DNA of 24,651 nt, from positions 1 through 24,651 of the forward strand of contig USKU01000008.1 in NCBI GenBank assembly GCA_900555335.1, given 5' to 3'. Shown here piece after piece: positions 9,398-16,619 of this stretch (positions are counted from its first letter, which is position 1; each line of letters opens with the position of its first letter). The position numbers and the translations under genes were made by a program. The notes beneath the pieces are model-generated. The model worked only from the letters and a program-made list of their open reading frames with translations, ran no database searches and was not told the origin of the DNA. This DNA comes from an uncultured Atopobium sp. (GTDB lineage: Bacteria > Actinomycetota > Coriobacteriia > Coriobacteriales > Atopobiaceae).

Positions 9398-9436
9398 TAT
9401 TTGACCAGGCAGACGCACTGTCCACCTGGCCAAATA
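9398..9436. terminator. Long hairpin between the cupin gene and eno
   Basis: TATTTGACCAGG (9398-9409) and CCTGGCCAAATA (9425-9436) pair over 12 bp with one G-U on the minus strand, and the stem can extend inward. It begins 37 nt past the cupin stop. Neither side has a strong U tract, so it may be a weak bidirectional terminator or only an RNA-processing or boundary hairpin. Confidence 0.5.
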
Positions 9437-9472
9437 GAAAATACCTGCGAAATTATTAGGTAAATATATAAA

Positions 9473-9829
9473 TTATTTCTGCGGATAAACAACAACCAGC
9501 AGCATCTTGAACTCTTCTGGAGCCTGAAGTGCATGTGGATGGCCAAGTGGCATCACAATGGACTGACCAGTTTCAAGGTTGTAGACGTCTTCATCGATGG
9601 TGATGTTTGCGCGTCCCTCAAGAATGGTGACAAATGCGTCGCCACCTGCACGATGGCTTGCAATCTCTTCGCCTGCTCCAAAGCCAAAGAGGGTGACACT
9701 GACAGCATCGTTTTGTGCAAGGGTCTTGCTGATGACCTGGCCAGGAAGGCATGCAACCTGCTCTTTAAGGGTTACTACAGTCTTTGCGTCGATGTTCTTC
9801 ATGACACCAGGAATCAATTCTTCGGACAT
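9473..9829 (-). CDS. Small single-domain cupin protein
   Basis: A 118-residue cytosolic beta-barrel protein of unknown role. The first cupin motif is degenerate: SHRAGGDAFVTILEG (His-Arg and Asp where metal-binding cupins have His-X-His and Glu). The second motif is clearer: GQSIVMPLGHPHAL, with Pro-X-Gly-His-Pro-His. Partial loss of metal ligands leaves metal binding uncertain. Such stand-alone cupins are often annotated as cupin-domain proteins; a sugar-binding, sensing or detoxifying role would be a guess. The frame opens at a TTG at 9841, but the ATG at 9827-9829 has GGAGG 5-6 nt upstream. An inverted repeat lies just before the ribosome-binding site. It lies downstream of helD, behind a probable weak terminator. 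Confidence 0.85.
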   Translation of the reverse strand: MSEELIPGVMKNIDAKTVVTLKEQVACLPGQVISKTLAQNDAVSVTLFGFGAGEEIASHRAGGDAFVTILEGRANITIDEDVYNLETGQSIVMPLGHPHALQAPEEFKMLLVVVYPQK

Positions 9830-9842
9830 ACTAACCTCCAAC

Positions 9843-9872
9843 GGTAAATGTTATCGATGACTAGCATTTACC
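9843..9872. promoter_or_regulatory. Inverted repeat in the cupin leader
   Basis: GGTAAATG (9843-9850) and CATTTACC (9865-9872) form a perfect 8-bp dyad with a 14-bp spacer, ending a few bases before the Shine-Dalgarno of the cupin gene. It could be an operator or a leader hairpin. Confidence 0.4.
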
Positions 9873-9919
9873 CGAACTAGCCGACTTCAATCAGTAAATT
9901 TCCAAAAAATCGCAGGTAG

Positions 9920-9943
9920 AAATTGCTTTTTTTAAAGCAATTT
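9920..9943 (-). terminator. AT-rich hairpin over the helD stop codon
   Basis: AAATTGCTTT (9920-9929) and AAAGCAATTT (9934-9943) are perfectly complementary with a 4-nt loop. The helD stop (9932-9934) lies at the loop. On the minus strand UUUCU follows the stem, so this is a plausible weak intrinsic terminator. Confidence 0.45.
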
Positions 9944-12124
9944 GCTGAGCAGCGGAGTCATCTTTCCCTGAGAGACCACAATCACGTGATGCATCGCGCG
10001 CGACAGCGCGGTATAGAGCCTACGGCGAGAAATTCCGTCTGCTTTATACACTTCCTCTTGTGCATCGGCAACGATGACCTGATCAAACTCAAGGCCCTTC
10101 GCCAGTGCAAGGTCGAGAAGAACAACACCCTTCGCGGGGAGGGAATCGTGGCTGGTGAGTATCTTGACGCCGCCCGCGGCTGCACCGTCGCCCGCGACTG
10201 CACCGCCGCCCGCAGCGCTGTCCGCCGCAAATAGCCCCTCTAGCTGCTTGGCCAGCCATCGAACACGAGACTTCTCGGTGCACACAATGGCGGTTAGCCC
10301 GTCAAAAGCTTGCGCCTGCTCAACAAGGGACTTCATCGTTTGCAGGTACTCGGCACGCTCAGCATCTTTGTTGTCAGCGACCACCTCAAGGAACTCAGGC
10401 TTTTTGCCGCCGCGCTGTACGGAGCTTGTCTGGCCTCGCTCTTCTTCGCTCAAAAGCGAGGTAAAGAGCGCGGTAATCTCGGGAGAAGAACGATAGCTGG
10501 TCAAAAGCTTGCAGGTAGAAACTGCGCCCTCACCATGTGTTGCGGTAAAGATTTTCTCAATCTGCTCAAACGTTGCGGTGTCTTCCCAAATTGCCTGGTT
10601 GGAGTCGCCCAAAAGCAGGAAGTGCGCACGCGAGAAGTACTTTCCAAGCACCATAAGCTGTGTCTCGGTATAGTCTTGAACCTCGTCAATCATGACAAAC
10701 TTGACGTTTTTCTCGCCAGCTCCTGTGATAAGAAGTCGCAGGTAAACGCATTCGGCGCCACTGAGCGCGGAGGTGTTGAGCATGCGCATGCCAATGCGGT
10801 CGATGCGGAGCCAGGAAGCGGACTCAATGACCTCGTGGGCGGAGGCATAGCGCCAGTTGAGAAACTCGCGGGTGCGCGCCAGAACTTCTTCCTCGTCGGA
10901 AGGGCTAATGGTGCGACCAAAGACCTCAAGCTGCTGCTCAACGTCAAGGGAAAGCATCTCTTCTTGGATTTCGTCGTTGTGAGCCATCTGGCCAAGCCTG
11001 CGCTCCAGGCGAGTATGGAGCTCGTCTTTGGCAAGCGCGATGAGGCGCGGACCCACAGGGAATTGCGAGAACTTTGCCACAGAACTAGCCACCTGAGCTG
11101 GCTTGATAAGCGTGGTTCCCTCAACAGAAATGGCCTTAAAGTCATCCTCGTAGAGTTCAAGTGTGGCAAGCTGCTCCTCAAGCTTCTTCAGAGAATCGGG
11201 GTTGTTGTGGGCGCCCGAAGCGTGGTCGGCCAGACCCAACGCTTTGAGGAAAGAATCCCAGGTAAATACCTGCGGATTGTGCTCGCCCATGCTAGGCAAA
11301 ACGGTGTTGATGTAGCGAGAAAACATCTCGTTAGGAGTAAACAGATACACCTGATCTGCGGTGAGCGTAGTGCGCTGTTGGTACAGAAGGTACGCGATGC
11401 GCTGCAGCAAAACAGACGTCTTGCCCGAGCCTGCAATGCCGTTGACCAGCAGAACGGGCACGTCCTCGTGCCTGACCACAACATTTTGTTCGCGCTGGAT
11501 AGTTGCGGTGATGGCCTGCAGCTTCTCGGTGTGCTGACGCTTCAGGGCAGCAAGCAGCAGAGAGTCTTCGATGGCAACCGTTGTGTCAAAGTAGAGGTTC
11601 AGCTTGTCGCGCGTGATGTCAAACTGTCGTCTAAGTTCCAGTTCAACCGTTCTTTTCTTGCCGTCTACCTGGTACGACGTAGTACCCATCTCTTGGTTGT
11701 AATACGTCTCGGCAACGGGGCTGCGCCAGTCAACAATAAGCGGTGTGCGGTCTTTGTCGGTGATGCCTGCCGCGCCAATATACACATCGCGAGAAGGACG
11801 TCCAGGTCGCATCTTGAGCGTGACCTTGGCAAAATAAGGCTGCCTCAAGAGAATTTCGACGCGACCGAGTTTCTCGACAGTGAAATCGTGGTACTGGTTG
11901 TACGTATCAATAACGCTGTTGAGCGTCTCAATGGCCGCAAGGGTCTCGATGGTTTCGTCCGCTCCGCCAAAGTCCGGACGGATTTCTTCACTCATCTGAC
12001 GAAGGTCTCTAGCTGCATCTTTTTGCGTGGTGTTGAGCGTTGTGTCCAAGTCTTCACGAATCTCAACAAGCTTTTGATATACGTGGGAAAGGTGCTCTTG
12101 CTCTTGCTGGTGGATTGGATCCAT
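9932..12124 (-). CDS. helD: HelD-type superfamily 1 helicase-like RNA polymerase recycling factor
   Basis: A 730-residue UvrD/Rep-like ATPase. The architecture fits HelD, which in Gram-positive bacteria pries open stalled RNA polymerase. It has a charged helical N-terminus (about 1-70), a region with DVYIGAAGITDKD and VDWRSPVAETYY, Walker A GIAGSGKTSVLLQ (229-241), an intervening domain, Walker B/motif II MIDEVQDYTE (478-487), SYRSSPEIT, and C-terminal motifs GLEFDQVIVADAQ and RLYTALSRAMHHV (motif VI). HelD, rather than a DNA helicase, is inferred from the N-terminal coiled region and overall layout. The frame is open to 12298, but the ATG at 12122-12124 with TAGGAG 5 nt upstream lies 7 nt after the engB stop and is clearly the start. 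An Ala/Gly-rich stretch before the C-terminal motifs is encoded by an 18-bp in-frame repeat. Confidence 0.9.
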   Translation of the reverse strand: MDPIHQQEQEHLSHVYQKLVEIREDLDTTLNTTQKDAARDLRQMSEEIRPDFGGADETIETLAAIETLNSVIDTYNQYHDFTVEKLGRVEILLRQPYFAKVTLKMRPGRPSRDVYIGAAGITDKDRTPLIVDWRSPVAETYYNQEMGTTSYQVDGKKRTVELELRRQFDITRDKLNLYFDTTVAIEDSLLLAALKRQHTEKLQAITATIQREQNVVVRHEDVPVLLVNGIAGSGKTSVLLQRIAYLLYQQRTTLTADQVYLFTPNEMFSRYINTVLPSMGEHNPQVFTWDSFLKALGLADHASGAHNNPDSLKKLEEQLATLELYEDDFKAISVEGTTLIKPAQVASSVAKFSQFPVGPRLIALAKDELHTRLERRLGQMAHNDEIQEEMLSLDVEQQLEVFGRTISPSDEEEVLARTREFLNWRYASAHEVIESASWLRIDRIGMRMLNTSALSGAECVYLRLLITGAGEKNVKFVMIDEVQDYTETQLMVLGKYFSRAHFLLLGDSNQAIWEDTATFEQIEKIFTATHGEGAVSTCKLLTSYRSSPEITALFTSLLSEEERGQTSSVQRGGKKPEFLEVVADNKDAERAEYLQTMKSLVEQAQAFDGLTAIVCTEKSRVRWLAKQLEGLFAADSAAGGGAVAGDGAAAGGVKILTSHDSLPAKGVVLLDLALAKGLEFDQVIVADAQEEVYKADGISRRRLYTALSRAMHHVIVVSQGKMTPLLSKLL
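10169..10222. repeat. In-frame 18-bp tandem repeat inside helD
   Basis: Three GC-rich 18-bp units start at 10169, 10187 and 10205. The first two differ at two positions and the third is diverged. On the minus strand they encode an Ala/Gly stretch of 6-residue periods (around AVAGDGAAAGG). The tract looks like a low-complexity insertion in a surface loop before the C-terminal helicase motifs. Confidence 0.6.
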
Positions 12125-12131
12125 GATGCTC

Positions 12132-12716
12132 CTAGATAGTTGCGTCTTCGATGCGGCGACGCAACTCGTCAATGCCCAAGCCAGTCTCGGATGAGGTAAT
12201 AATGGCCTGTTCAGGGGTGATGTGGAATGCCTTGCGCAGGGTGGCTGCGGCTTGATTTTGCTTGCCACGCGCAATCTTGTCTGCCTTGGTAAACGCAACT
12301 ACAAAGGGCAACTCAGCCTCTTGGAGAAAGTTGATCATCTGCAGGTCAAGCTTTTGAGCTTCGTGCCTAATGTCAACAAGGCTAATGACCAGGTTAAAGC
12401 TGCGTTCTTGCTCAAAATAGCCGCCAATGAGGTCTGCCCAGCGCTGTTTTTCTTGGCGAGAAACGCGTGCAAATCCATATCCAGGCAAGTCTACAAATTT
12501 GACGCCATCAACGTCAAAAAAGTTGATATTAGCGGTTTTACCTGGGACGCTTGAAACTCGTGCGAGTTGCTTTCGGCCAATAAGTTTATTTAAGAGGGAA
12601 GACTTACCCACATTTGAGCGGCCTACAAAGGCCACCTCTGGAGTCTCTGGAGAAGGAAGTTGTGAAATTGCCCCGTATGATGCCTCATATCGTGCGGTTT
12701 CATACTTAAGACCCAT
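12132..12716 (-). CDS. engB: Ribosome biogenesis GTP-binding protein EngB (YsxC/YihA)
   Basis: Essential cytosolic GTPase of the TrmE-Era-EngA family needed for 50S ribosome assembly. The 194 residues match family length. G-motifs: G1 GRSNVGKSS (32-40), G2 region VPGKTANINFF (58-67), G3 DLPGYGFA (76-83), G4 TKAD (142-145), G5 SSETG (174-178). Two in-frame ATGs exist. The one at 12714-12716 follows GGGAGG by 4 nt and gives MGLKYETARYEASYG; the one at 12726-12728 overlaps that Shine-Dalgarno and has none of its own. First gene of a pair with helD (7-nt gap). Its Shine-Dalgarno lies inside a long inverted repeat. Confidence 0.95.
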   Translation of the reverse strand: MGLKYETARYEASYGAISQLPSPETPEVAFVGRSNVGKSSLLNKLIGRKQLARVSSVPGKTANINFFDVDGVKFVDLPGYGFARVSRQEKQRWADLIGGYFEQERSFNLVISLVDIRHEAQKLDLQMINFLQEAELPFVVAFTKADKIARGKQNQAAATLRKAFHITPEQAIITSSETGLGIDELRRRIEDATI

Positions 12717-12719
12717 GAT

Positions 12720-12774
12720 GCCTCCCATTGCGCTTCAAAAACGTAAGGTATTATTCTAGCGCAAGTTGGGAGGC
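12720..12774 (-). promoter_or_regulatory. Inverted repeat that can mask the engB ribosome-binding site
   Basis: On the minus strand GCCTCCCAACTTGCGC (12759-12774) can pair with GCGCAATGGGAGGC (12720-12733) in 14 bp with a 2-nt bulge. The downstream arm contains the whole engB Shine-Dalgarno GGGAGG (12721-12726). A possible -10 TAGAAT (12753-12758) lies in the loop. Transcripts from that promoter would lack the upstream arm and be free, while read-through transcripts would fold and hide the site. Confidence 0.6.
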
Positions 12775-12792
12775 GGCTAACAATTCATTCAT

Positions 12793-12872
12793 CTGTAGTG
12801 GGAGGGGCGGCACGATCTGTAGTGGGAGTGGTGAAACCTGTAGTGGGGGGGTGGCGTAATTTGTAGTGGGAG
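12793..12872. repeat. Four direct repeats of CTGTAGTGGGAG between orf208 and engB
   Basis: Copies of (C/T)TGTAGTGGGAG begin at 12793, 12817, 12838 and 12861 (periods 24, 21 and 23 bp) with unrelated G-rich spacers. The last copy ends about 12 nt before the stop of the 208-residue protein gene. There is no coding frame here. It is too short and irregular for a CRISPR array. It could be a set of protein-binding sites spaced by about two helical turns, or a decayed tandem repeat. Confidence 0.65.
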
Positions 12873-12884
12873 CGCTAAGAATTG

Positions 12885-13511
12885 CTACAAAGACACTCGA
12901 ATTCGTTTTTCTACAGGCAAACGAGAAACAAGCAAATCAAACGTTGTGTCAGTAATCGGAGATTTATAGATTTCCTCTCCTGTAAGATTTACTACATAAG
13001 GCACATGAAGAACATATGAAGTGTGCGGTTTGATGGCAATTAGCGAAGTGGTTATATTTGGCTGGACAAGCGGCCAAAGGGAATTTTCATTTCCTAAATC
13101 GCAAATGTAATAGGTGTTGTTGGCTTGTGGAATTAAAACCGTGCCGAGAAAATCTATTCCTCCTACAGGCTCAGTCTCTTCTCTATCATTTTTAACTTCT
13201 ATAGTGACATCAATTACACTTGTTTGATTGCCATGAGCATTGGGATACTGTGGCGTAATACCATGTTTTTCCAGATAACCGTCATATGTAGTTAGAGAAA
13301 TTTCAGTTATTCGTATTGAATATCCCTTTGTATTCTCGGAAGACGAATAATGAAAATTTCCGTCAAGAGGGACCCATTCTCCCATTTGATAAATCTCTTC
13401 GGGGATAGTTAGTGCATGGGTATTTACCCACCAAACTCTGTAGCCAAGAGCACAAACCAGTACAAAGCTTATGGCAATTGCGAATAATGGTAGTTTGTTT
13501 TTTAGTTTCAT
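12885..13511 (-). CDS. Membrane-anchored extracellular protein of an ABC cassette (unknown function)
   Basis: 208 residues with one N-terminal membrane segment (about 8-30, FAIAISFVLVCALGYRVWW) and a predicted outside beta-rich domain. I do not recognise a characterised family; it recalls small DUF4352/DUF5028-like surface domains seen beside exporters, which is a guess. After the membrane segment come EEIYQMGEWVPLDG, then YSIRITEISL, then VIDVTIEVKN. The 249-residue product at the other end of the cassette has the same order of elements, so the two are probably distant paralogues. Its ATG overlaps the ATPase stop (ATGA, 13508-13511), so it is translationally coupled and last in the operon. 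Codon and base use are AT-rich compared with engB and helD. Confidence 0.8.
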   Translation of the reverse strand: MKLKNKLPLFAIAISFVLVCALGYRVWWVNTHALTIPEEIYQMGEWVPLDGNFHYSSSENTKGYSIRITEISLTTYDGYLEKHGITPQYPNAHGNQTSVIDVTIEVKNDREETEPVGGIDFLGTVLIPQANNTYYICDLGNENSLWPLVQPNITTSLIAIKPHTSYVLHVPYVVNLTGEEIYKSPITDTTFDLLVSRLPVEKRIRVSL

Positions 13512-14167
13512 GATGCACGTCTTTGCACGTCGATTTTCTCGACAATTTTACCGAGCTTCATTTTGTAAATTACATCACAGACAACCTCTAAGAATTCAGC
13601 ATCATGACTTGAGATGAGAAGTGTTGCACCTCTATCTCTTTGTTCAACAATGAGCTCCGTGAGCATATGGACACCGTCTTCATCAAGAGCGTTTGTTGGC
13701 TCGTCAAGAATAATTAAATCCGGTTGTTCAAAAAACGCCATGGCAATTCCTAAGCGTTGCTTCATGCCAAGGGAGTACTTTCTAACAGGTCTTTTGTCTT
13801 TAGGATCAAGTCCTACTTTTTCAATTGCAGCATCAATATCTTGCTCAGACGCAATTTGTTTTATTGACGAGAGAATCTCTAGGTTCTTGCGACTGCTATA
13901 TGAGCTAAGAAGTGCCGGTTTTTCTAGGAGCAGGCCAACACTTGGTGGGAAATCTATATCATCCCAGAGCTTTTTGTTTTCAATAGAAACATATCCTTGG
14001 GTAGGCTTAATGAGACCACAGACCGCTCGCATAAGCATTGTTTTACCAGAGCCGTTTTGGCCTTCGAGACCAATTATCTTTCTCTTTTCTAGGGATAATG
14101 TGACATCCTTGAGAACAGTATCGTTTCCGATTTCCTTTGTTAGATGTTCAACTGAAATGTACGACAT
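13508..14167 (-). CDS. ABC transporter ATP-binding protein, BcrA-like
   Basis: 219-residue cytosolic ATPase of an ABC-2 type exporter. Walker A GQNGSGKT (36-43), signature YSLGMKQR (131-138, the SLGMKQR form typical of drug, bacitracin and lantibiotic-resistance ATPases rather than LSGGQ), Walker B LIILDEP (151-157), switch His188 in ISSHD. The Q-loop glutamine is replaced by Glu in GLLLEKPAL (about 78-86), also usual for BcrA/LanF-type proteins. The ATG at 14165-14167 begins 2 nt after the upstream permease stop (14170-14172). The family suggests export or removal of a peptide or hydrophobic compound. No two-component system or peptide precursor gene is visible nearby, so the substrate is unknown. 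Confidence 0.9.
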   Translation of the reverse strand: MSYISVEHLTKEIGNDTVLKDVTLSLEKRKIIGLEGQNGSGKTMLMRAVCGLIKPTQGYVSIENKKLWDDIDFPPSVGLLLEKPALLSSYSSRKNLEILSSIKQIASEQDIDAAIEKVGLDPKDKRPVRKYSLGMKQRLGIAMAFFEQPDLIILDEPTNALDEDGVHMLTELIVEQRDRGATLLISSHDAEFLEVVCDVIYKMKLGKIVEKIDVQRRAS

Positions 14168-14169
14168 GT

Positions 14170-14976
14170 TTACTCACCGCCAAACTCTGCATTTTTAGTT
14201 CCGATGAGACCAAAAATGTTTAAGAAAATGATTCCAACAAGAAAATATAAAGTTGCATAGACAGGGCTATATCCTTCTGGATTAAAAGGAAGAAGTCTCG
14301 AAAAAGTCATTAATGTAGAGGGGAATGGGAGTTCAGGAAAAAACTCTCCTAAAACTAGTAGTGCTACGCTTAGTAATACAGCTAGTGAATTGTGAGTATA
14401 GAGTTTCATTACTTTGTAAATAGAGGAAAAGAATAAGAGACCAAGATAATAAATGCCGAGAAGAGCTAATACTTCTGGGGCTGTGAGTGAAAATTCTGTA
14501 CCAGTTTGAACGGTATGGTAAATGAAGATATCCACATTTAGCGTAGCAATATCAGGGCTATTACCTGTACAAATAAGTAAGATAACGTATGTCATTATAT
14601 AGACGGCAATCAAAAAGAGAGAAGATGCGATTAAATTTATATAGCTATAAATCCAAAATCTAGTTTTCTTCTTAAATCTCATCATACGTTGAAGAGAAAA
14701 ATGTTCATTTGTGTCTGAGCTAGAAATAATGATTATGAGAAGAAAAGAGATACAAAGCGCGGTCCACTCTACGTAGAGCGTGTGGGCTGAACCGTAGAAT
14801 GTTGCGATAATCAAATCACCTAAAGAAAACGAATATCCTCCTTGTGTAATTAAGCTGAATTGTGCAAAAGAAGAAATAAACGCTGTACAAGATAACAACA
14901 TCACAAAAAGCGCTGCTAGAAGATTTTTATGCATATCAAAAAGCTGAGTGAAGTTCCTTGAAATTTGATGTTTCAT
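14170..14976 (-). CDS. ABC-2 type permease subunit (second permease)
   Basis: 268-residue integral membrane protein with about six hydrophobic segments (near 19-38, 66-86, 110-137, 162-180, 196-214 and 240-258). This layout and the gene context match ABC-2 permeases of the LanE/LanG or BcrB kind; I see no family-specific motif. The ATG overlaps the stop of the first permease (ATGA, 14973-14976) and AGGAGTG lies about 8 nt upstream inside that gene. The two permeases probably form a heterodimer driven by the ATPase encoded next. The sequence is AT-rich. Confidence 0.85.
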   Translation of the reverse strand: MKHQISRNFTQLFDMHKNLLAALFVMLLSCTAFISSFAQFSLITQGGYSFSLGDLIIATFYGSAHTLYVEWTALCISFLLIIIISSSDTNEHFSLQRMMRFKKKTRFWIYSYINLIASSLFLIAVYIMTYVILLICTGNSPDIATLNVDIFIYHTVQTGTEFSLTAPEVLALLGIYYLGLLFFSSIYKVMKLYTHNSLAVLLSVALLVLGEFFPELPFPSTLMTFSRLLPFNPEGYSPVYATLYFLVGIIFLNIFGLIGTKNAEFGGE

Positions 14977-15860
14977 AGCAGATCACTCCTACAAGTCTTT
15001 TTGTAAGAAATGAAGATTGCTAGTAATAGCAAAACAAAACAGAAGCAGTAAAATCCAAGTTTTGTTGGAGCATATTCAGAACTTATTAATTGAAAGAAAT
15101 TCAACTTAATGAATGCATTTTGCCCTACTTCTCTCAATTGAGCAGAGGAAAGGATTGCTGAAAATTGCGAGCCTAAGAATGCTAACAGGTGAAGTAGGAA
15201 ATAAGAAATAAAAATTGCTTGGAATGTGGTCTTAGTTAAACTGGCAAAAAGACAAACAACGCAGGAAAACAGCCCTCCAATTATGAAGGCTAACACGGAT
15301 AGGGTAATGACATAAGCAAGAGGAGAGTTATAAAAAAGTCCTGAAAACAGAGAGTTCATAGGGACTTCGGTATATATCTCATCGTAAATTTTTGGTGTGG
15401 ATAACGGTAAAAAACAGATTACAGCTAAAAAATTTAGGACAAGAGGTAAGGTAGAGCAAATACCTCCAGAAACAAAGCTTACATATAGTTTTATCCTGAT
15501 AACACTAGCTTTTCTAATTCTAAGACATTGCTGTTCCAGCACCCCTTCTTTTGAATCGCTGCTTAGAATCCAAGCAGTTGGAATGGTTGCTAAAAGCGGC
15601 CATAAGAGATAGTACAGTCCACTGTAAAAATCTCTGATTCGTGTTGGGATCCAAGCAGTATAAGCAGAAACGAGAGAGAGTAAACTGTTATAAGAAAGAT
15701 GATTTCCCTGTTGAAGAGTTGCTTCCAAGGTATTTAATTCAATTTGTATTTCAATCCAAGCAGCAAGTAGTGCAATACAGATGCCAATTGCAACACATGC
15801 CCAAAATAATGGATTATTGGTAAGCTGTCGCTTAAATTCAGACTTGAACAATGAATTCAT
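14973..15860 (-). CDS. ABC-2 type permease subunit (first permease)
   Basis: 295-residue integral membrane protein. A short N-terminal cytoplasmic helix with FKSEFKRQL, typical of ABC-2 permeases, is followed by membrane segments near 20-40, 85-100, 128-150, 180-205, 215-235 and 268-285, with a large loop after the first segment. The frame opens at a GTG (15867-15869) directly after the upstream stop, but the ATG at 15858-15860 has TAGGTG about 7 nt upstream and gives MNSLFKSEFK. It is separated from the preceding gene by only 9 nt and overlaps the next by 4 nt. Partner of the second permease in a presumed heterodimeric exporter. Confidence 0.86.
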   Translation of the reverse strand: MNSLFKSEFKRQLTNNPLFWACVAIGICIALLAAWIEIQIELNTLEATLQQGNHLSYNSLLSLVSAYTAWIPTRIRDFYSGLYYLLWPLLATIPTAWILSSDSKEGVLEQQCLRIRKASVIRIKLYVSFVSGGICSTLPLVLNFLAVICFLPLSTPKIYDEIYTEVPMNSLFSGLFYNSPLAYVITLSVLAFIIGGLFSCVVCLFASLTKTTFQAIFISYFLLHLLAFLGSQFSAILSSAQLREVGQNAFIKLNFFQLISSEYAPTKLGFYCFCFVLLLLAIFISYKKTCRSDLL

Positions 15861-15869
15861 AGCAAACAC

Positions 15870-16619
15870 CTACTTATCACTTTTTAATGCAGACTGTATA
15901 TCAACTAACTTTGCGTTTGAATAAATTCCTCCCATATTTGCCAGATGAATAGAAGTAACATCTCTCAGTTCTTCTGGAGATAGCGCAAAAGCAAGTTTGA
16001 CGTCACATTCATCCCCTGCATTAATCCAAAAATACCCTTTTTCTTTTTCCACTTCCGAATTGTCAATTTGGGCATTTTCAGGTGTAATTTGGGACATGAA
16101 AATATTATGCCCCTCAGCATTAATTGAGTAACTAGTAAGTAATATATAGTCCGGACCATTTGAGGTGTGTTTTTGAACGGCGTCTATGTTTTTAAAATGA
16201 AGCGTATAGACTAGATACAAGCTATCTGCATTTTCTGGTGTGAATGAATTGTTAAGTGCTCCAGAGGTAAAACCTGCTTCGTCTATAGAATGACAAAGGA
16301 TTACGTCTGTTACCGTTACCTCAATTGTGCCAACCCATGGCAGCTCAGCCCCAAAAGGAGTCTCAACTGGATCACCTTCTTCTTGATCAAGGCCAGTTAG
16401 TTGTACAACATCGCCAATTTTATAAATTTCTGAGGCCTCATTTTGTCTTTGCGCCACTTGCTGCGCAAAAAGTTCTTGCTGCGCCTGTTTTTGGGCAAGA
16501 TTGTAAAAATAAAGCACGCCAGCAATGACGATACAAGCAATCAATAATGCCAAAGAACGAGCCTGTTGGGGGAGTTTATTTGTTTTTGAGTTTAAGTTTC
16601 TAGAATCGTGAGAAAACAT
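15870..16619 (-). CDS. Membrane-anchored extracellular protein, first gene of the ABC cassette
   Basis: 249 residues. A polar, lysine-containing N-terminus (1-22), one membrane segment (about 23-42, ALLIACIVIAGVLYFYNL), a Gln/Ala-rich helical stretch (43-63) that could be a coiled coil, then a probable outside domain. That domain begins SEIYKIGDVVQLTG, followed by TIEVTVTDVIL and LYLVYTLHFKN; the 208-residue product closing the cassette shows the same order. Function is unknown; substrate recognition or immunity on the cell surface is an inference from context. The ATG has GGGGC 6-7 nt upstream. It follows a 307-bp gap carrying a promoter candidate and a 37-bp palindrome. Confidence 0.8.
   Translation of the reverse strand: MFSHDSRNLNSKTNKLPQQARSLALLIACIVIAGVLYFYNLAQKQAQQELFAQQVAQRQNEASEIYKIGDVVQLTGLDQEEGDPVETPFGAELPWVGTIEVTVTDVILCHSIDEAGFTSGALNNSFTPENADSLYLVYTLHFKNIDAVQKHTSNGPDYILLTSYSINAEGHNIFMSQITPENAQIDNSEVEKEKGYFWINAGDECDVKLAFALSPEELRDVTSIHLANMGGIYSNAKLVDIQSALKSDK

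Noticed and set aside
10310..12139. 609-codon open frame on the plus strand opposite helD
   Set aside because: Antisense shadow of helD; no recognisable domain, and helD motifs are unambiguous on the other strand.
12793..12872. Possible CRISPR array
   Set aside because: Repeats are only 12 bp, spacers are 9-12 bp and G-rich, and no cas genes are present.
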